Below, in pieces: positions 26,045 through 38,242 of a stretch of DNA of 64,000 nt. Within the stretch, counting starts at the first letter, position 1, and every line of letters begins with the position of its first letter. Location: assembly GCA_942490855.1 (NCBI GenBank), contig CALNYS010000005.1, positions 310,001 through 374,000 of the forward strand, given 5' to 3'. Source of the stretch: CALNYS01 sp942490855. Lineage in GTDB: Bacteria; Planctomycetota; Phycisphaerae; Phycisphaerales; UBA1924. The notes below the pieces were generated by a model, which had not been told where the DNA came from, did no database searches, and saw only the letters and a program-made list of their open reading frames with translations. The translations under genes were made by a program, and so were the position numbers.

Positions 26045-27715
26045 ATGCGCACAATGAACTTCCGCCGGCCCGCGCTCGGCGCAGCGATGCTTCTGGGGCT
26101 GACCGCGGGTATCGCCAACGGCGGCCTGCCGGACCCCGAGAACGAACTTCAGATCGACATCAACGCGTTCACCACCACCATCAGCGCGCCCCCCTTCGGG
26201 ATCAACTACACGGGCACGCTGACGATGTCCGACGACGAGGACACGGGCCTCCCGTCCATCCTCATCGACGGCGCCAGCCAGATCATCTCCGGCACCTTCG
26301 TCAGCTTCATGGGTCAGATCGACTTCGTGAACGGCGACGTCACCGGCGGCTGGTTCGACGTGGTGGTCGAAGAGACCGACACCTCGATGAGCACCTACTC
26401 CGCGACCATCCAGGGCGGCATCGGCGATGTCAGCTTCCAGGCCGGGCAGGGCTTCAACGTCGACGGCCTGACCTTCGACGGCGTCTTCTCGCAGGACGTC
26501 TTCCTCGGCGTCGACGTCCTCGACTGGACCGAGGACCAGCCCCTCAACGGCTCGTTCCTCAAGTTCCAGTTCGAGCCCATCACCGTCGTTCGCGGCGAGG
26601 GCACCATCGACCAGGACAGCGACACCGACATCGACATCTTCGTCATCGAGTCCCCCGGCCAGGAGATCACCAACTGCCTCGAGCACGGCGACATGGGCAT
26701 GGGGAACAACGACACTTACGACAACCGTGAGATCGCCAACTGCGACTGCACGTACGTCACCGGCAAGCTCGAGAAGCGCGAAGCGCCCAACTGCGAGCCC
26801 GACACCTACATCTTCCTCTGGGACAAGGACGACAACATCGTCGCCCAGGACAACGACTCCAGCTCGCTGGGCAACGGCAAGGCGTCCGCCGTCTACGGCG
26901 TCGCCCCCATCGCCAACGGCGACTCCCCCGGCGGGACCGTCCGCATCGGCCTGACCGGCCGCCCCGACGGCATCGACGGGCGCTTCAACGGCCTGTTCTT
27001 CAACGCCCCCCACCAGCAGATCGGTGAAGCCACCGTCTACGTCACCTACTACGACGGCATGGGCGTCATGCTCGGCATGGACAGCTACGTCGCCGACTTC
27101 AAGACCGGCCTCGATGCCTTCCGCATCAACTACGAGGTCCCCTTCGGCACCGACAGCGTTGACGTCGAGGTGGACAACACCACCGACCGTCAGGTCTACA
27201 TGGGCGACGTCGACTTCTACGAGCTCGACTGCTTCCCCGCCGCGTGCGACGTCCGCATCAAGGTCGTCGGCGGCATGGACTACGACTGCAACACCATCCC
27301 CCTCGTCATGGGCTGGTACGACAAGAACGGCAACCTCGTCGAGTGCTTCACCGAGACGACCGAAGACGGCTTCGTCTTCATGGACGTCATCTCCGACGCC
27401 AACGGTCGCGTCCGCCTCGCCATCTCCGGCGAAGGCGACTGCAACTTCAACGGCATCCTTGACGAGCACGAGGGCGTGGTCGCCTCCAGCCGCAGCATCG
27501 AGACCCCCTGCGTCGAGCTCCCGTGGTACCACGGCGTCTCCGGCGTCTACGTCTTCTGCTGGCAGGTCATCAAGCACGATGGCAGCGAAGGCGGCGAAGA
27601 GGGCGGCGGCCAGGAGCTCGTCAGGCTCCAGAACGGCGACCTCAACCTCGACGGCGGCGTCGACGTGATCGACCTCGCCATCATGATCAACAACTGGGGC
27701 TGGACCGCCCCGTAA
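26045..27715 (+). CDS. Large exported protein with single dockerin-like tail
   Basis: A 556-residue protein. ATG 26045 has GGAG upstream and a signal peptide (ALGAAMLLGLTAGIANG). The middle contains an IDIFVIESPGQEITNCLEHG.. domain with paired Cys and D-rich strands resembling the bacterial pre-peptidase C-terminal (PPC) beta-sandwich, then a second similar Cys-containing unit (~400-480). It ends with only one EF-hand-like half-repeat (LNLDGGVDVIDLAIMINNWG) rather than the usual pair. Preference for C-ending codons is very strong, suggesting high expression. A structured leader precedes it and a strong terminator follows. Confidence 0.75.
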   Translation: MRTMNFRRPALGAAMLLGLTAGIANGGLPDPENELQIDINAFTTTISAPPFGINYTGTLTMSDDEDTGLPSILIDGASQIISGTFVSFMGQIDFVNGDVTGGWFDVVVEETDTSMSTYSATIQGGIGDVSFQAGQGFNVDGLTFDGVFSQDVFLGVDVLDWTEDQPLNGSFLKFQFEPITVVRGEGTIDQDSDTDIDIFVIESPGQEITNCLEHGDMGMGNNDTYDNREIANCDCTYVTGKLEKREAPNCEPDTYIFLWDKDDNIVAQDNDSSSLGNGKASAVYGVAPIANGDSPGGTVRIGLTGRPDGIDGRFNGLFFNAPHQQIGEATVYVTYYDGMGVMLGMDSYVADFKTGLDAFRINYEVPFGTDSVDVEVDNTTDRQVYMGDVDFYELDCFPAACDVRIKVVGGMDYDCNTIPLVMGWYDKNGNLVECFTETTEDGFVFMDVISDANGRVRLAISGEGDCNFNGILDEHEGVVASSRSIETPCVELPWYHGVSGVYVFCWQVIKHDGSEGGEEGGGQELVRLQNGDLNLDGGVDVIDLAIMINNWGWTAP

Positions 27716-27746
27716 CCGACACGTCCCAGACGTGATCTCAGATATC

Positions 27747-27782
27747 AAACGCCGCGGCGCCGAAAGGTTCCGCGGCGTTTTT
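27747..27782 (+). terminator. Rho-independent terminator
   Basis: A perfect 11-bp stem AAACGCCGCGG/CCGCGGCGTTT with a 12-nt loop runs into TTTTT. It lies 32 nt after the stop of the exported protein gene. Confidence 0.9.
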
Positions 27783-27849
27783 CATATCCCCACACCGCCA
27801 GCGCCCGCTCTCGCACCGCCGCCTCCACACGCACGCGCTACGCGCGCAC

Positions 27850-27878
27850 AAAACGGCGCCCCCGAAGAGAGGGCGCCG
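27850..27878 (-). terminator. Rho-independent terminator for the choice-of-anchor-A gene
   Basis: On the minus strand CGGCGCCC/GGGCGCCG (8 bp, 9-nt loop) is followed by TTTT. It lies about 40 nt downstream of the stop at 27918. Confidence 0.75.
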
Positions 27879-27917
27879 ACGAGTGAACCGGGTTGATCGT
27901 TGGGGAAGGGTGTCCGC

Positions 27918-28811
27918 TTAGGCGCGACGCCGACGGGCCGCGACGCCGAAGAGCCCGACCGCCGCGAGGGCGCCGGACGCGGGCATCGGAACCACCGGGG
28001 TGTCGGGGACGTCGCCGCTAAAGGGACGCAGGTGGAACTCCTGCCCGTTCATCATCGCGGAGTCCGCGACGACGGTGCCCTCGATCACCGCCGAGAGGCG
28101 GATCATCGCTTCAGACGCGAGCACGGAGCCCTCCATCTGACGCATCACGTCGAGGGTGCCCGCGGCGTCCACGAAGTTCCAGACGATGTCGCGGGCGTGG
28201 GCCGCGAAGGAGTTCATCGTCGACATCACGTCGATGTCCGACTCCCCGCCGAGGACGTTGATCACGATCGACGACGCCCCGTCACGCTGGAGCACCAGCT
28301 CCTGGTAGCTCGAGAGGTCCGACGCGTTGATGTGAAAGACCGCGACGTCGGCGTTATCGAGCGCGTCAAAGCGGAGCTTGTTGCCCGGCTGAGCGGAGGT
28401 CGTCGAGTTCGCCGACAGCGCCGCGAAGGCGCCCGAGGCGGAGACCGCCTCGTTCCACACCGCCGTCACAAGAGCGCCGATGCCGGCGTCGCCCTGGACG
28501 ATCGAGCCGCCGCCGTTGTTGTTGACGAAGCCCGTCGCGCTCCCGCCGATGCGGGCGTCGCCGGAGTTCAGGTTCAGGTTCCCGACGACGGTGCCGCCCA
28601 CGCCCAGCGTCAGGTTGCTGGGGGACGAGCCGACGGAGCCAAAGATGTTGTTGCCAGAGACGTTGCCGCCCACAAGCGCCGCGCCCTCGACGTCGCCCAC
28701 GGACGACAGGTCGTTGAGGATCACGGCGTTAAAGCCGGTCCACGTCGCGGCGGAGGCATCGGCGGACACGCAGGCAAGGCCCGCGAGAACGGGGAACAGA
28801 TACAGCTTCAC
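27918..28811 (-). CDS. Choice-of-anchor A family protein with PEP-CTERM-like sorting tail
   Basis: A 297-residue protein. GTG 28811 is chosen because AGGAGAG lies upstream and the signal peptide (KLYLFPVLAGLACVSADASA) follows. The body fits the choice-of-anchor A domain: W-T-G-F-N-A-V-I-L-N-D start, VEGAALVGGNVSG, many short Gly-rich strands, and ADVAVFHINASDL. The C-terminus VPMPASGALAAVGLFGVAARRRR is a tripartite sorting signal: a short motif, a hydrophobic helix and an Arg cluster. Such tails are recognised by exosortase-like or archaeosortase-like enzymes, none of which is in the window. Probably surface-linked. Confidence 0.8.
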   Translation of the reverse strand: MKLYLFPVLAGLACVSADASAATWTGFNAVILNDLSSVGDVEGAALVGGNVSGNNIFGSVGSSPSNLTLGVGGTVVGNLNLNSGDARIGGSATGFVNNNGGGSIVQGDAGIGALVTAVWNEAVSASGAFAALSANSTTSAQPGNKLRFDALDNADVAVFHINASDLSSYQELVLQRDGASSIVINVLGGESDIDVMSTMNSFAAHARDIVWNFVDAAGTLDVMRQMEGSVLASEAMIRLSAVIEGTVVADSAMMNGQEFHLRPFSGDVPDTPVVPMPASGALAAVGLFGVAARRRRA

Positions 28812-28942
28812 GGGGTTCTCTCCTCTTAGAGGAGAAACTGTACGGAACGCCGGCGCCGGAACCAATGCCCCGGCGCCGGAAAACGCATAAATGTTTGCCT
28901 AGAAGACCGATAACCGCCAAGGGACGACCAACGGACGAGAAG

Positions 28943-28972
28943 TGGCGATGGGCGGACTCGAACCGCCGACCT
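28943..28972 (-). tRNA. 3' half of a tRNA, truncated
   Basis: On the minus strand the sequence has a 5-bp T stem GGCGG/CCGCC around a TTCGAGT loop, then CATCGCC plus discriminator A as the 3' acceptor strand. The expected D arm, anticodon arm and GGCGATG 5' acceptor strand are absent. Instead the sequence immediately 5' is the pyrG coding region. The amino acid cannot be assigned. The break coincides with the edge of an indel-rich segment, so an assembly join is the likely cause. Confidence 0.6.
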
Positions 28973-30512
28973 GAGGATCTGCATGATCGGGTGCTCGGGG
29001 ATGCCGCCCGGTGAAGATCATCCCCGCCTCCTTCGAGGCGGTCGATGTAGGCTGGGGTCCACCTCGTAGCGGTGGCGGAAGCGCTCGCGGCGGCGGACCT
29101 TGGAGATCGCCGCCGTAGACAAGCGTGGGCGAGCGAGCCGGGCGTCAGGGCGACGTCCTGCCCGCCGAGGCGCATGGTGCCGCCGAGTTGTTCGATTTCT
29201 TTTTGCTCTGGGAGCTCGCCGATGACGGGGTCGGTGCAGCCGGGCTGGAACTCTGTGGAGTTGGCATCGGCGAGCCCGAGGACGTTGCGTGCGAACTCGA
29301 TGACGGCGACCTGGAACCCGAGGCAGATGCCGAGGTAAGGCAGGCCTGACTCGCGGCAGAAGCGGGCGCAGGCGATCTTGCCCTCGACGCCGCGCGCTGC
29401 CGAAGCCGCCGGGCACGATCACCGCGTCGAGCCCTTCGAGTCGATTCGGCCGACGTTCGCGTCGGTGATGTCGGTCGTCTCGATCCAGTCGATCTCGACG
29501 TCGGCCGTGCCGAGGTGCGTCGCCGCAGTGCTCAGCGGCCTTGATCGATCGAGGCGTACGCGTCGCGCAGCGAGGCGTACTTGCCGGTGAGGCCGATGGT
29601 GATCGTCGCTTCTTCGGCGGCCCGATCGGCTCGGTGAAGTCGCTCCAGTCGCGGCGCGCGCGCGGTCCTCGTGCGCTCGCGTCGACGCGGCCGTGCAGGT
29701 TGAGGATCGAGAGCACCTCGCGGTCGAGCCCGGCCTCGCGCATCGCCTCGGGAATCGTGTAGATCGCACTCGCGGTCGTGCATGCTGAAGACGCGGCTCA
29801 TCGGCACGTTGCTGAACATCGCGATCTTCTGCAGCACCGTGTCGTCGCCGGGTTTGTGGCGCGGCACGCGATGATGTGGGGCTGGACGCCGGCTTCCAGC
29901 AGCCGCTTGACGCCCAGCTGGGCCGCCTTGGATTTCTGCTCGCCCAGCGCCGGCGGCTGGATGATGTAGGTCAGCGCGACGAAGCACGTCGATGTCGGGG
30001 CCCTCTTCGAACGCGAGTTCGCGCAGGGCCTCGATGTAGAAGGCGTTCTCGTGGTCGCCGACCGTGCCGCCGACTTCGACGAACACGACGTCCGCCGGCT
30101 TCTTGCCATCGCCGTCATCGCCGAGCTCGCGGAGCCGGCGTTTCACCTCGCCGGTGACGTGCGGGATCATCTGGACATCGCGCCCGAGGTACCCGCCGTG
30201 GCGTTCTCGCGCTCGAGGATGTCGGAGTAGATCTGCCCGCTGGTGACGAAGTTCCGCCGGCTCAGGTTCTGGTCGAGCATCCGCTCGTAGGTGCCCAGGT
30301 CCATGTCGCACTCGGTGCCGTCGTCGAGCACGAACACCTCGCCGTGGCGGTAGGGGTTCAGCGTGCCCGAATCGATGTTCAGGTAGCCCTCCATCTTGAT
30401 GGGGGCGACGACGAGGCCCTTGTCCTTCAGCAGCTTGGCGAGCGAGGATGAGAAGATCCCCTTGCCGAGGCCGGACATCACCGTGCATCTGGGGATGTAA
30501 CACAACCCCTGC
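28973..30512 (-). pseudogene. pyrG: CTP synthase (PyrG), broken by many indels and lacking both ends
   Basis: CTP synthase pieces follow one another in order but in changing frames. SGLGKGIFSSSLAKLLKDKG and IKMEGYLNIDSGTLNPYRHG are the N-terminal ATPase part. GYLGRDVQMIPHVTGE, VEVGGTVGD and FYIEALRELA follow; then IIQPPALGEQKSKAAQLGVK, SNVPMSRVF, VIVPGGFG (glutaminase), MRLGGQDV and RHRYEVDP. The first ~10 residues are garbled. The C-terminus stops at G-M-I-F-T-G-R-H-P..I-M-Q-I-L, roughly 35-40 residues short, where the tRNA fragment begins. PyrG aminates UTP to CTP and is normally essential. I infer a sequencing or assembly fault, not true gene loss. Confidence 0.85.
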
Positions 30513-30565
30513 GTTCCGGTCTGAAGAACTACCGGACGTCTGTTCGCACTGAAAGGCTCTGACGC

Positions 30566-33232
<2,667 letters not shown>

Positions 33233-33260
33233 TCAGCGCCCGGTCGCCCGGGGCTGAGGC

Positions 33261-34838
33261 TCACTCGGGGGTGCGTCCCTCGTGCTCGGCCATCGATTCC
33301 CAGATGGGCTTCGAGCCGTCGAGCGCGATCTTGGGCTGGTTCGTCTCGATCTCGTCGGACTCTTCCAGCTCCCGCTCCTCCGCCTTGCGCTTGCGGTAGT
33401 CGCCTGAGATCAGCTCCTTGACCTCCGCACGCTTGCGGTCGCGGATGATCAGACGCACCGGCACCTCGGCAAAGGGCGTGCGCTCGGCGATCCGGTTCAG
33501 CAGGTACCGCTCGTACCCCTGACGGAAGAGCTCGGACTGGTTCACCACCATCACGATGGTCGGCGGGCTCACCGCGACCTGCGAGACGTAGTAGATCTTC
33601 GCGTGGCGCCCCAGCTTGCTGGAGGGACCGCGCTCGCTGAGCAGATCCGTCATCACGCGGTTGAGCTCGCCCGTCGAGACGCGCGTCTTCGCCTGCTCGT
33701 GCAGCTCGAACGCGACCTTCACGATGTCCGTCAGCCCGCGCCCCTCTTTGGCCGAGGCGAACACGATCGGCGCCCGTGTCAGCCCGAGCAGCTCTTTCTC
33801 GAGATACGTCTGGTAGTCCTCGCTCGTGACCGGGCGACCGTGGCGACCGATCTTCCCGTCCGCGAGGTCCCACTTGTTCACCACGATGACCGTGGGGGCG
33901 AACCGCTCCTGGAGTTCCTTGGAGAGGTTCTTGTCCACCTGCGAGAGGCGCTCGGTCGCGTCGATCATCAGGATCGCCACGTCGGCGCGGTCCACGCTGT
34001 TGAGCGCACGGTCGCGGGCGTACCACTCGATCCGGTCGGGGATGCTCTTCTTCTTGCGGAGCCCGGCCGTGTCGATCGCCACGCACACGCGCCCGTCGAT
34101 CTCGAAGCGCACGTCCACCGCGTCGCGCGTCGTGCCCGCGATCTCCGAGACGATCACGCGGTCCTCGCCCGCCAGCGCGTTCACGAACGTGCTCTTGCCC
34201 GCGTTGCGCTTCCCGACGATCGCCAGGCGCATCTCCGGGAGGTCGTCCGGGTGCGTGTGACGGCTCACCTCGGGCGTCAGCGCGAAGAGCTCCTCGAGGA
34301 ACACGCGACGACGGAACTTGTTCTTCGCCGAGATCAGGATCGGCTCGCCGAAACCCAGCGCCGCGGCTTCGTACGCGTGCGGCTCCCAGCTCTCGCCGTC
34401 CGTCTTGTTCGCCACCACCCGCACCGGGAGGTCGCCGAACTCCGACGCCTTCTGCCGCAGGATCTGCGCGAAGGTCTCGTCGAGCGCCGTCAGCCCGGAC
34501 TGCGCGTCAACGACGAACAGCACCGCGTCGGCCGTGCGCACCGCGTGGTCGATCTGCATCTCGATCGGCGCCGAGAGCCGCGCGAGGTCCTCGCCGATCT
34601 CGTTGAACCGACCGCCCTCGGCCGTGTACACGCCGTAGCCGCCCGTGTCGATGATCTCGACGAGCTTCGGCTCCTCCGTCTTGAGGGGCCCGTAGAGCTC
34701 GACCACCGCCGCCACCCGGTCGCGCGTCACGCCCGGTGTGGAATCAACAATCGACACCCGCTCCTTGGCGAGCAGGTTCATCAGAGAGGACTTCCCGACG
34801 TTCGGGCGTCCGACGATCGCGATGCGGGGCATGGTCAT
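33261..34838 (-). CDS. der: GTPase Der (EngA), tandem G domains
   Basis: A 525-residue protein. G domain 1 has GRPNVGKSS (~10-18), DTGGYG and NKTD. G domain 2 has GKRNAGKST (~210), DTAGLRKKK and NKWD. A KH-like C-terminal domain includes TNQSELFRQGYERYLLNRI and PVRLIIRDRKR. The protein is somewhat longer than usual (440-490) owing to insertions in domain 1 and an acidic C-terminal extension. Der acts in 50S subunit assembly. The start is uncertain by two codons (34838 or 34832). It is convergent with the aminopeptidase. Confidence 0.95.
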   Translation of the reverse strand: MTMPRIAIVGRPNVGKSSLMNLLAKERVSIVDSTPGVTRDRVAAVVELYGPLKTEEPKLVEIIDTGGYGVYTAEGGRFNEIGEDLARLSAPIEMQIDHAVRTADAVLFVVDAQSGLTALDETFAQILRQKASEFGDLPVRVVANKTDGESWEPHAYEAAALGFGEPILISAKNKFRRRVFLEELFALTPEVSRHTHPDDLPEMRLAIVGKRNAGKSTFVNALAGEDRVIVSEIAGTTRDAVDVRFEIDGRVCVAIDTAGLRKKKSIPDRIEWYARDRALNSVDRADVAILMIDATERLSQVDKNLSKELQERFAPTVIVVNKWDLADGKIGRHGRPVTSEDYQTYLEKELLGLTRAPIVFASAKEGRGLTDIVKVAFELHEQAKTRVSTGELNRVMTDLLSERGPSSKLGRHAKIYYVSQVAVSPPTIVMVVNQSELFRQGYERYLLNRIAERTPFAEVPVRLIIRDRKRAEVKELISGDYRKRKAEERELEESDEIETNQPKIALDGSKPIWESMAEHEGRTPE

Positions 34839-34950
34839 AGCGTTGATTCTACGCGTAAAGGGAAAAAAGAAAGCGTCCCGCGACAGGCGAGATGCTTTTC
34901 ACCCCAAGTTTCAGCACGTGAAGCACAAGAGGCGCCGCGCTCCGCCCCGG

Positions 34951-34996
34951 CTCCCTCGGGGAGAGGGCAGGGGCGAGGGCTCCCTCTCTCCCCTGC
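34951..34996. repeat. Dispersed CTCTCCC-type repeat, unit 1
   Basis: The sequence has CTCCCTCGGGGAGAGGGCAGGG followed by an inverted CTCCCTCTCTCCCCT, a hairpin-forming unit. Its core (CTCCC...GGGAGAGGG..GGG) recurs at 53727, 55540, 55610, 55771, 55822, 55925, 57617 and 57691. It lies between der and the ABC exporter. Confidence 0.7.
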
Positions 34997-35012
34997 TCGC
35001 ACCGCCGGATCC

Positions 35013-36827
35013 CTACACCCCCGCCTCCGCGAACTGCCCCTTCGCGAGGCTCTGGTAGAGCGGGCAGCGGGACAGGAGCTCCTCGTGTGTTCCGATATCC
35101 ACGATGGAACCGCCGTCCATGACCACGATCCGGTCGGCCTTCACGACCGTCGCCAGGCGGTGGGCGACGATCAAACAGGTGCGCCCGCTGGAAAACTCCG
35201 CGAGCGCCTCGGTGATCGCCCGCTCGCTCTCGGCGTCGATCATGCTCGTCGCCTCGTCGAGGATCAGCACCGACGGGTCGCGAAGGATCGCCCGGGCGAT
35301 GCTCAAACGCTGGCGCTGACCGCCCGAGAGCGACGATCCCCCCTCGCCCATCCGGCTCTCGAACCCCTCCGGCAGCCGCTCGATGAAGCTGGTCGCCCGG
35401 GCCCGCTCGGCCGCGGCGTGGACCGCCGCGTCGTCCACACCGGCGCGCCCCATCGCGATGTTGTCGCGCACCGAGCCCGAGAACAGGACCACGTCCTGCG
35501 TCACAACCCCGATCTGACGGCGCAGCGAGAGGACGTCGCCCTCGCTCACATCGACCCCGTCGAGGCGCACGCGCCCGGCGCTCGGCTCGAACAGCCTCGG
35601 CACGAGCGAGAGCAGCGTCGTCTTCCCGCAGCCGTTGGGGCCAACGAACGCGACGGTCTCCCCGAACGCGATCTCCAGGTCGATACCCGCCAGCGCGTCG
35701 TGGTCGGCGCCGGGGTAGCGGAACCGCACGCCCTCGAACGCGATCGACGACGCGTGGCGCGCTAGCGCGGGGAGGCGCTCGGCGCGGGGGTCGCGGGCGT
35801 CGGATTCCTCGGCCAGCACGCCGCTCAGGCGGGCCGCGGCCGCGTCGGCGGCCTGGAGCTCCTGCACCAGACGCGTCAGCGGCTTGAGCTGGGCCCCGGC
35901 GACGCCCAGCGCCACCAGCGTGCCCATGAACTGCCCGGGGGCGAGGTGCCCCTCGACGATGAGCTTGGTGGCCCCGATCGCGATCGCGCCGACGACGATG
36001 ATCGAGACGATCTCGACGACCGGCGACGAGAGCGCCTTGGCCGTGCGCGCCCGCAGCTCCTGTCGCAGCGTCTCGCGGTTGTGGCGGGTGAAGCGTCCCA
36101 GCGCCGCGCGCTCGGCGTGGTACACCTTGATCACGCGCAGCCCGCCGAGCGTTTCGTTCGCGACGCCCATCAGCCCCGCCCGCGACTCCATCGCCCCGTG
36201 GGACGCCTTGCGGATGCGTTTGCCCAGCTTGCGGATCACGGTGTACAGCACCGGGCCCGCGATGAGCGACGTCAGCGCCAGGCGCCAGTCGATCACGAAC
36301 GCCGCGGCGAACGCGATCACGCCGCGGGCGATCTGCGCCGCCGCCTTGCTCGTCACCGCGACCAGACCCGTCAGGATCACCTCGGTGTCCGAGAGCATCC
36401 GGCTCACGAGATCCGACGCCCGACCGCTCACCCGGAGCAGGGGCAGGTGCAGCGCGTGGCGGAAGACCTCGCGCCGGATGTCCGCGACGGTCGCGGCGGC
36501 GACGGTCAGCGAGAAGTACTGGTGCAGGAAGTTCGCGGTCGCGCCCACGAGCGACAGCAGGAACAGCCCGACGATGATCCACACCACCGAGTCAAAGGGC
36601 TCGTCGGGGAGGCGCTCGATCAGCCCCGAGGGGAGGGCGACCGGCGACTCGACGGCGAGCGTGCGCAGGGTCGATTGCTGATCGCCCAGGATGTTGTTGA
36701 GGATCGGGGGCAGGCTGAGCAGCCCCGCGCCGACGCCGCCGGCCGACACCACCGCCATCACGCCCGCGAGCGTGAGCTTGCCCTTGCGCCGTCCCATGCG
36801 GCGCGCGAATGTCCAGAACGGCGACAT
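35013..36827 (-). CDS. MsbA-type ABC exporter (fused permease-ATPase)
   Basis: A 604-residue half-transporter. The N-terminal membrane domain has six hydrophobic helices (residues ~15-340). The C-terminal ATPase has Walker A GPNGCGKTT, Q-loop VVTQDVVLF, signature LSGGQRQRLSIARA, Walker B VLILDEATS and H-loop VAHRLATV. The order and EGFESRMGEGGSSLSGG are typical of the MsbA/lipid flippase branch. The lptE-like and bamD-like genes elsewhere in the window support an outer-membrane lifestyle in which this could move lipid A or a lipid precursor; a drug exporter cannot be excluded. ATG 36827 is used. Confidence 0.9.
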   Translation of the reverse strand: MSPFWTFARRMGRRKGKLTLAGVMAVVSAGGVGAGLLSLPPILNNILGDQQSTLRTLAVESPVALPSGLIERLPDEPFDSVVWIIVGLFLLSLVGATANFLHQYFSLTVAAATVADIRREVFRHALHLPLLRVSGRASDLVSRMLSDTEVILTGLVAVTSKAAAQIARGVIAFAAAFVIDWRLALTSLIAGPVLYTVIRKLGKRIRKASHGAMESRAGLMGVANETLGGLRVIKVYHAERAALGRFTRHNRETLRQELRARTAKALSSPVVEIVSIIVVGAIAIGATKLIVEGHLAPGQFMGTLVALGVAGAQLKPLTRLVQELQAADAAAARLSGVLAEESDARDPRAERLPALARHASSIAFEGVRFRYPGADHDALAGIDLEIAFGETVAFVGPNGCGKTTLLSLVPRLFEPSAGRVRLDGVDVSEGDVLSLRRQIGVVTQDVVLFSGSVRDNIAMGRAGVDDAAVHAAAERARATSFIERLPEGFESRMGEGGSSLSGGQRQRLSIARAILRDPSVLILDEATSMIDAESERAITEALAEFSSGRTCLIVAHRLATVVKADRIVVMDGGSIVDIGTHEELLSRCPLYQSLAKGQFAEAGV

Positions 36828-36847
36828 GGGGTCAGTATCCGCCCGTC

Positions 36848-38242
36848 TCAGCGCCCGGACAAGGCGGACTCGTAGAGCCCCGCCAGGTCCGACCAGAATG
36901 TGGGGTAGGTCTTGGAGACGCACCCCGGGTCGCGGATGAGCACGCCCGGTCGGCGGAGCCCGACGAGGGCCAGCGCCATCGCCATGCGGTGATCGTCGTA
37001 GGTGTCGAGCACGACGGGCCCGCCGGTGATCGGCGCGCCGCCGATGATCTCGAGCGACGACGGCGTCTCGGTGACTTTGACGCCCAGCTTCCCGAGTTCG
37101 GTCGAGGTCGCGCGGAGGCGGTCGCACTCTTTGTCGCGGAGGGTCCGCAGCCCGTTGATGGTGGTGACGCCCGTCGCGAACGCGGACGCGACGGCGAGGG
37201 TCATCGCGGCGTCGGGGGCCCAGTCCAGATCGAAGCGCGTGCCGCGGAAGGGCGCGTCGTCGGGAGGCGCCGTCACCGTGACGCTGTCGTCGGTGCGCGT
37301 CGCGTGCGCCCCGAGCACCATCAGCAGCTCGGGGAACCGACCGTCGGGCTGGAGGCTCATCGGCGGGAGCCCGCGCACGGTGCACGACGACCCGGGCGTG
37401 ATCGCGGCGGCGGCCTGGAAGTACGTCGCGCCGCTCGCGTCGGGCTCGACGGGGTACCGGAACCCTCCGATCGCGCCGGGGGCGACAAAGATCTGGCGCA
37501 TCGTCCCCGTCGCGTCCACCCGCGCGCCGGTGCGCCGCAGGAGCTCCATCGTCATGACGACGTAGGGCTTGGACGTGATCTCCCCCTCGAGCGTGAGCTC
37601 GATCCCCCGCTTGGTCCACGGGCCGATCATCAGCAGCGCCGAGATGAACTGGCTCGAGGCCTGCGTGTCGAGCGTCACGCGACCGCCCTCGAGCTGCTCC
37701 GCCCCGGGGTCGAGCTCGACGGGCGGGAAGCCGTACTCGGCGGGGAACCGCGCGGCGACGCGCATCGCGCGGAGCGACGAGACGAGACCGGCGATCGGGC
37801 GCTCGCGCATGCGCGCCGACCCGTCGATCCGCACACGCCCGTTCGCCAGCGCGGCCGCGGCCGTCAGGAACCGCACCGCGGTCCCGGCGTTCTCCAGGTA
37901 CAGGTTGACCCCGCCGCGGGGGGTCCCGGCGACGCCCCGGATCGTCGCGTCGTCCCCGTCGATGCGCACCTCGGCGCCGAGCTGTTCGATCGCCTGGAGC
38001 ATCACCCTGGCGTCCACGGCGTCGAGCAGCGGGCGCACCAGAACACTCTCACCGTGGGCGAGGGCCGCCATCACGAGCAGGCGGTTGGTGATGCTCTTGG
38101 AGGGCGGCGGGCGGAGTTCAAAGTTGAAGGGCCCGGGCAGCATCGGGACGGGCAGCGGGTCGGGGAGCTGGTCGAGGGGGCGACGGAGGACCTCAACGGC
38201 CTCCTCGGCCGCGGCCGCGTCGCCCCACTCAGGAGACGCCAT
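36848..38242 (-). CDS. aroA: 5-enolpyruvylshikimate-3-phosphate synthase
   Basis: A 464-residue protein. The signatures are PPPSKSITNRLLVMAAL (Lys and Arg that bind S3P/PEP), LENAGTAVRFLTAAAAL (the NAGT loop), DTQASSQFISALLM and LRDKECDRLRA..., with a DTYDDHRMAMALAL near the end. It catalyses the sixth shikimate step. Start 38242 lies inside the end of groES (14-nt overlap) on the same strand, so it is probably coupled to it. Cytoplasmic. Confidence 0.95.
   Translation of the reverse strand: MASPEWGDAAAAEEAVEVLRRPLDQLPDPLPVPMLPGPFNFELRPPPSKSITNRLLVMAALAHGESVLVRPLLDAVDARVMLQAIEQLGAEVRIDGDDATIRGVAGTPRGGVNLYLENAGTAVRFLTAAAALANGRVRIDGSARMRERPIAGLVSSLRAMRVAARFPAEYGFPPVELDPGAEQLEGGRVTLDTQASSQFISALLMIGPWTKRGIELTLEGEITSKPYVVMTMELLRRTGARVDATGTMRQIFVAPGAIGGFRYPVEPDASGATYFQAAAAITPGSSCTVRGLPPMSLQPDGRFPELLMVLGAHATRTDDSVTVTAPPDDAPFRGTRFDLDWAPDAAMTLAVASAFATGVTTINGLRTLRDKECDRLRATSTELGKLGVKVTETPSSLEIIGGAPITGGPVVLDTYDDHRMAMALALVGLRRPGVLIRDPGCVSKTYPTFWSDLAGLYESALSGR

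Noticed and set aside
26018..27748. 576-codon minus-strand frame opposite the exported protein at 26045
   Set aside because: An artefact of strong C-ending codon use on the plus strand; no ribosome site and no family features.
28943..29040. A complete tRNA at this site
   Set aside because: The 5' part needed for the acceptor, D and anticodon arms is pyrG coding sequence (G-M-I-F-T-G-R-H-P), so only the T arm and 3' acceptor strand exist.
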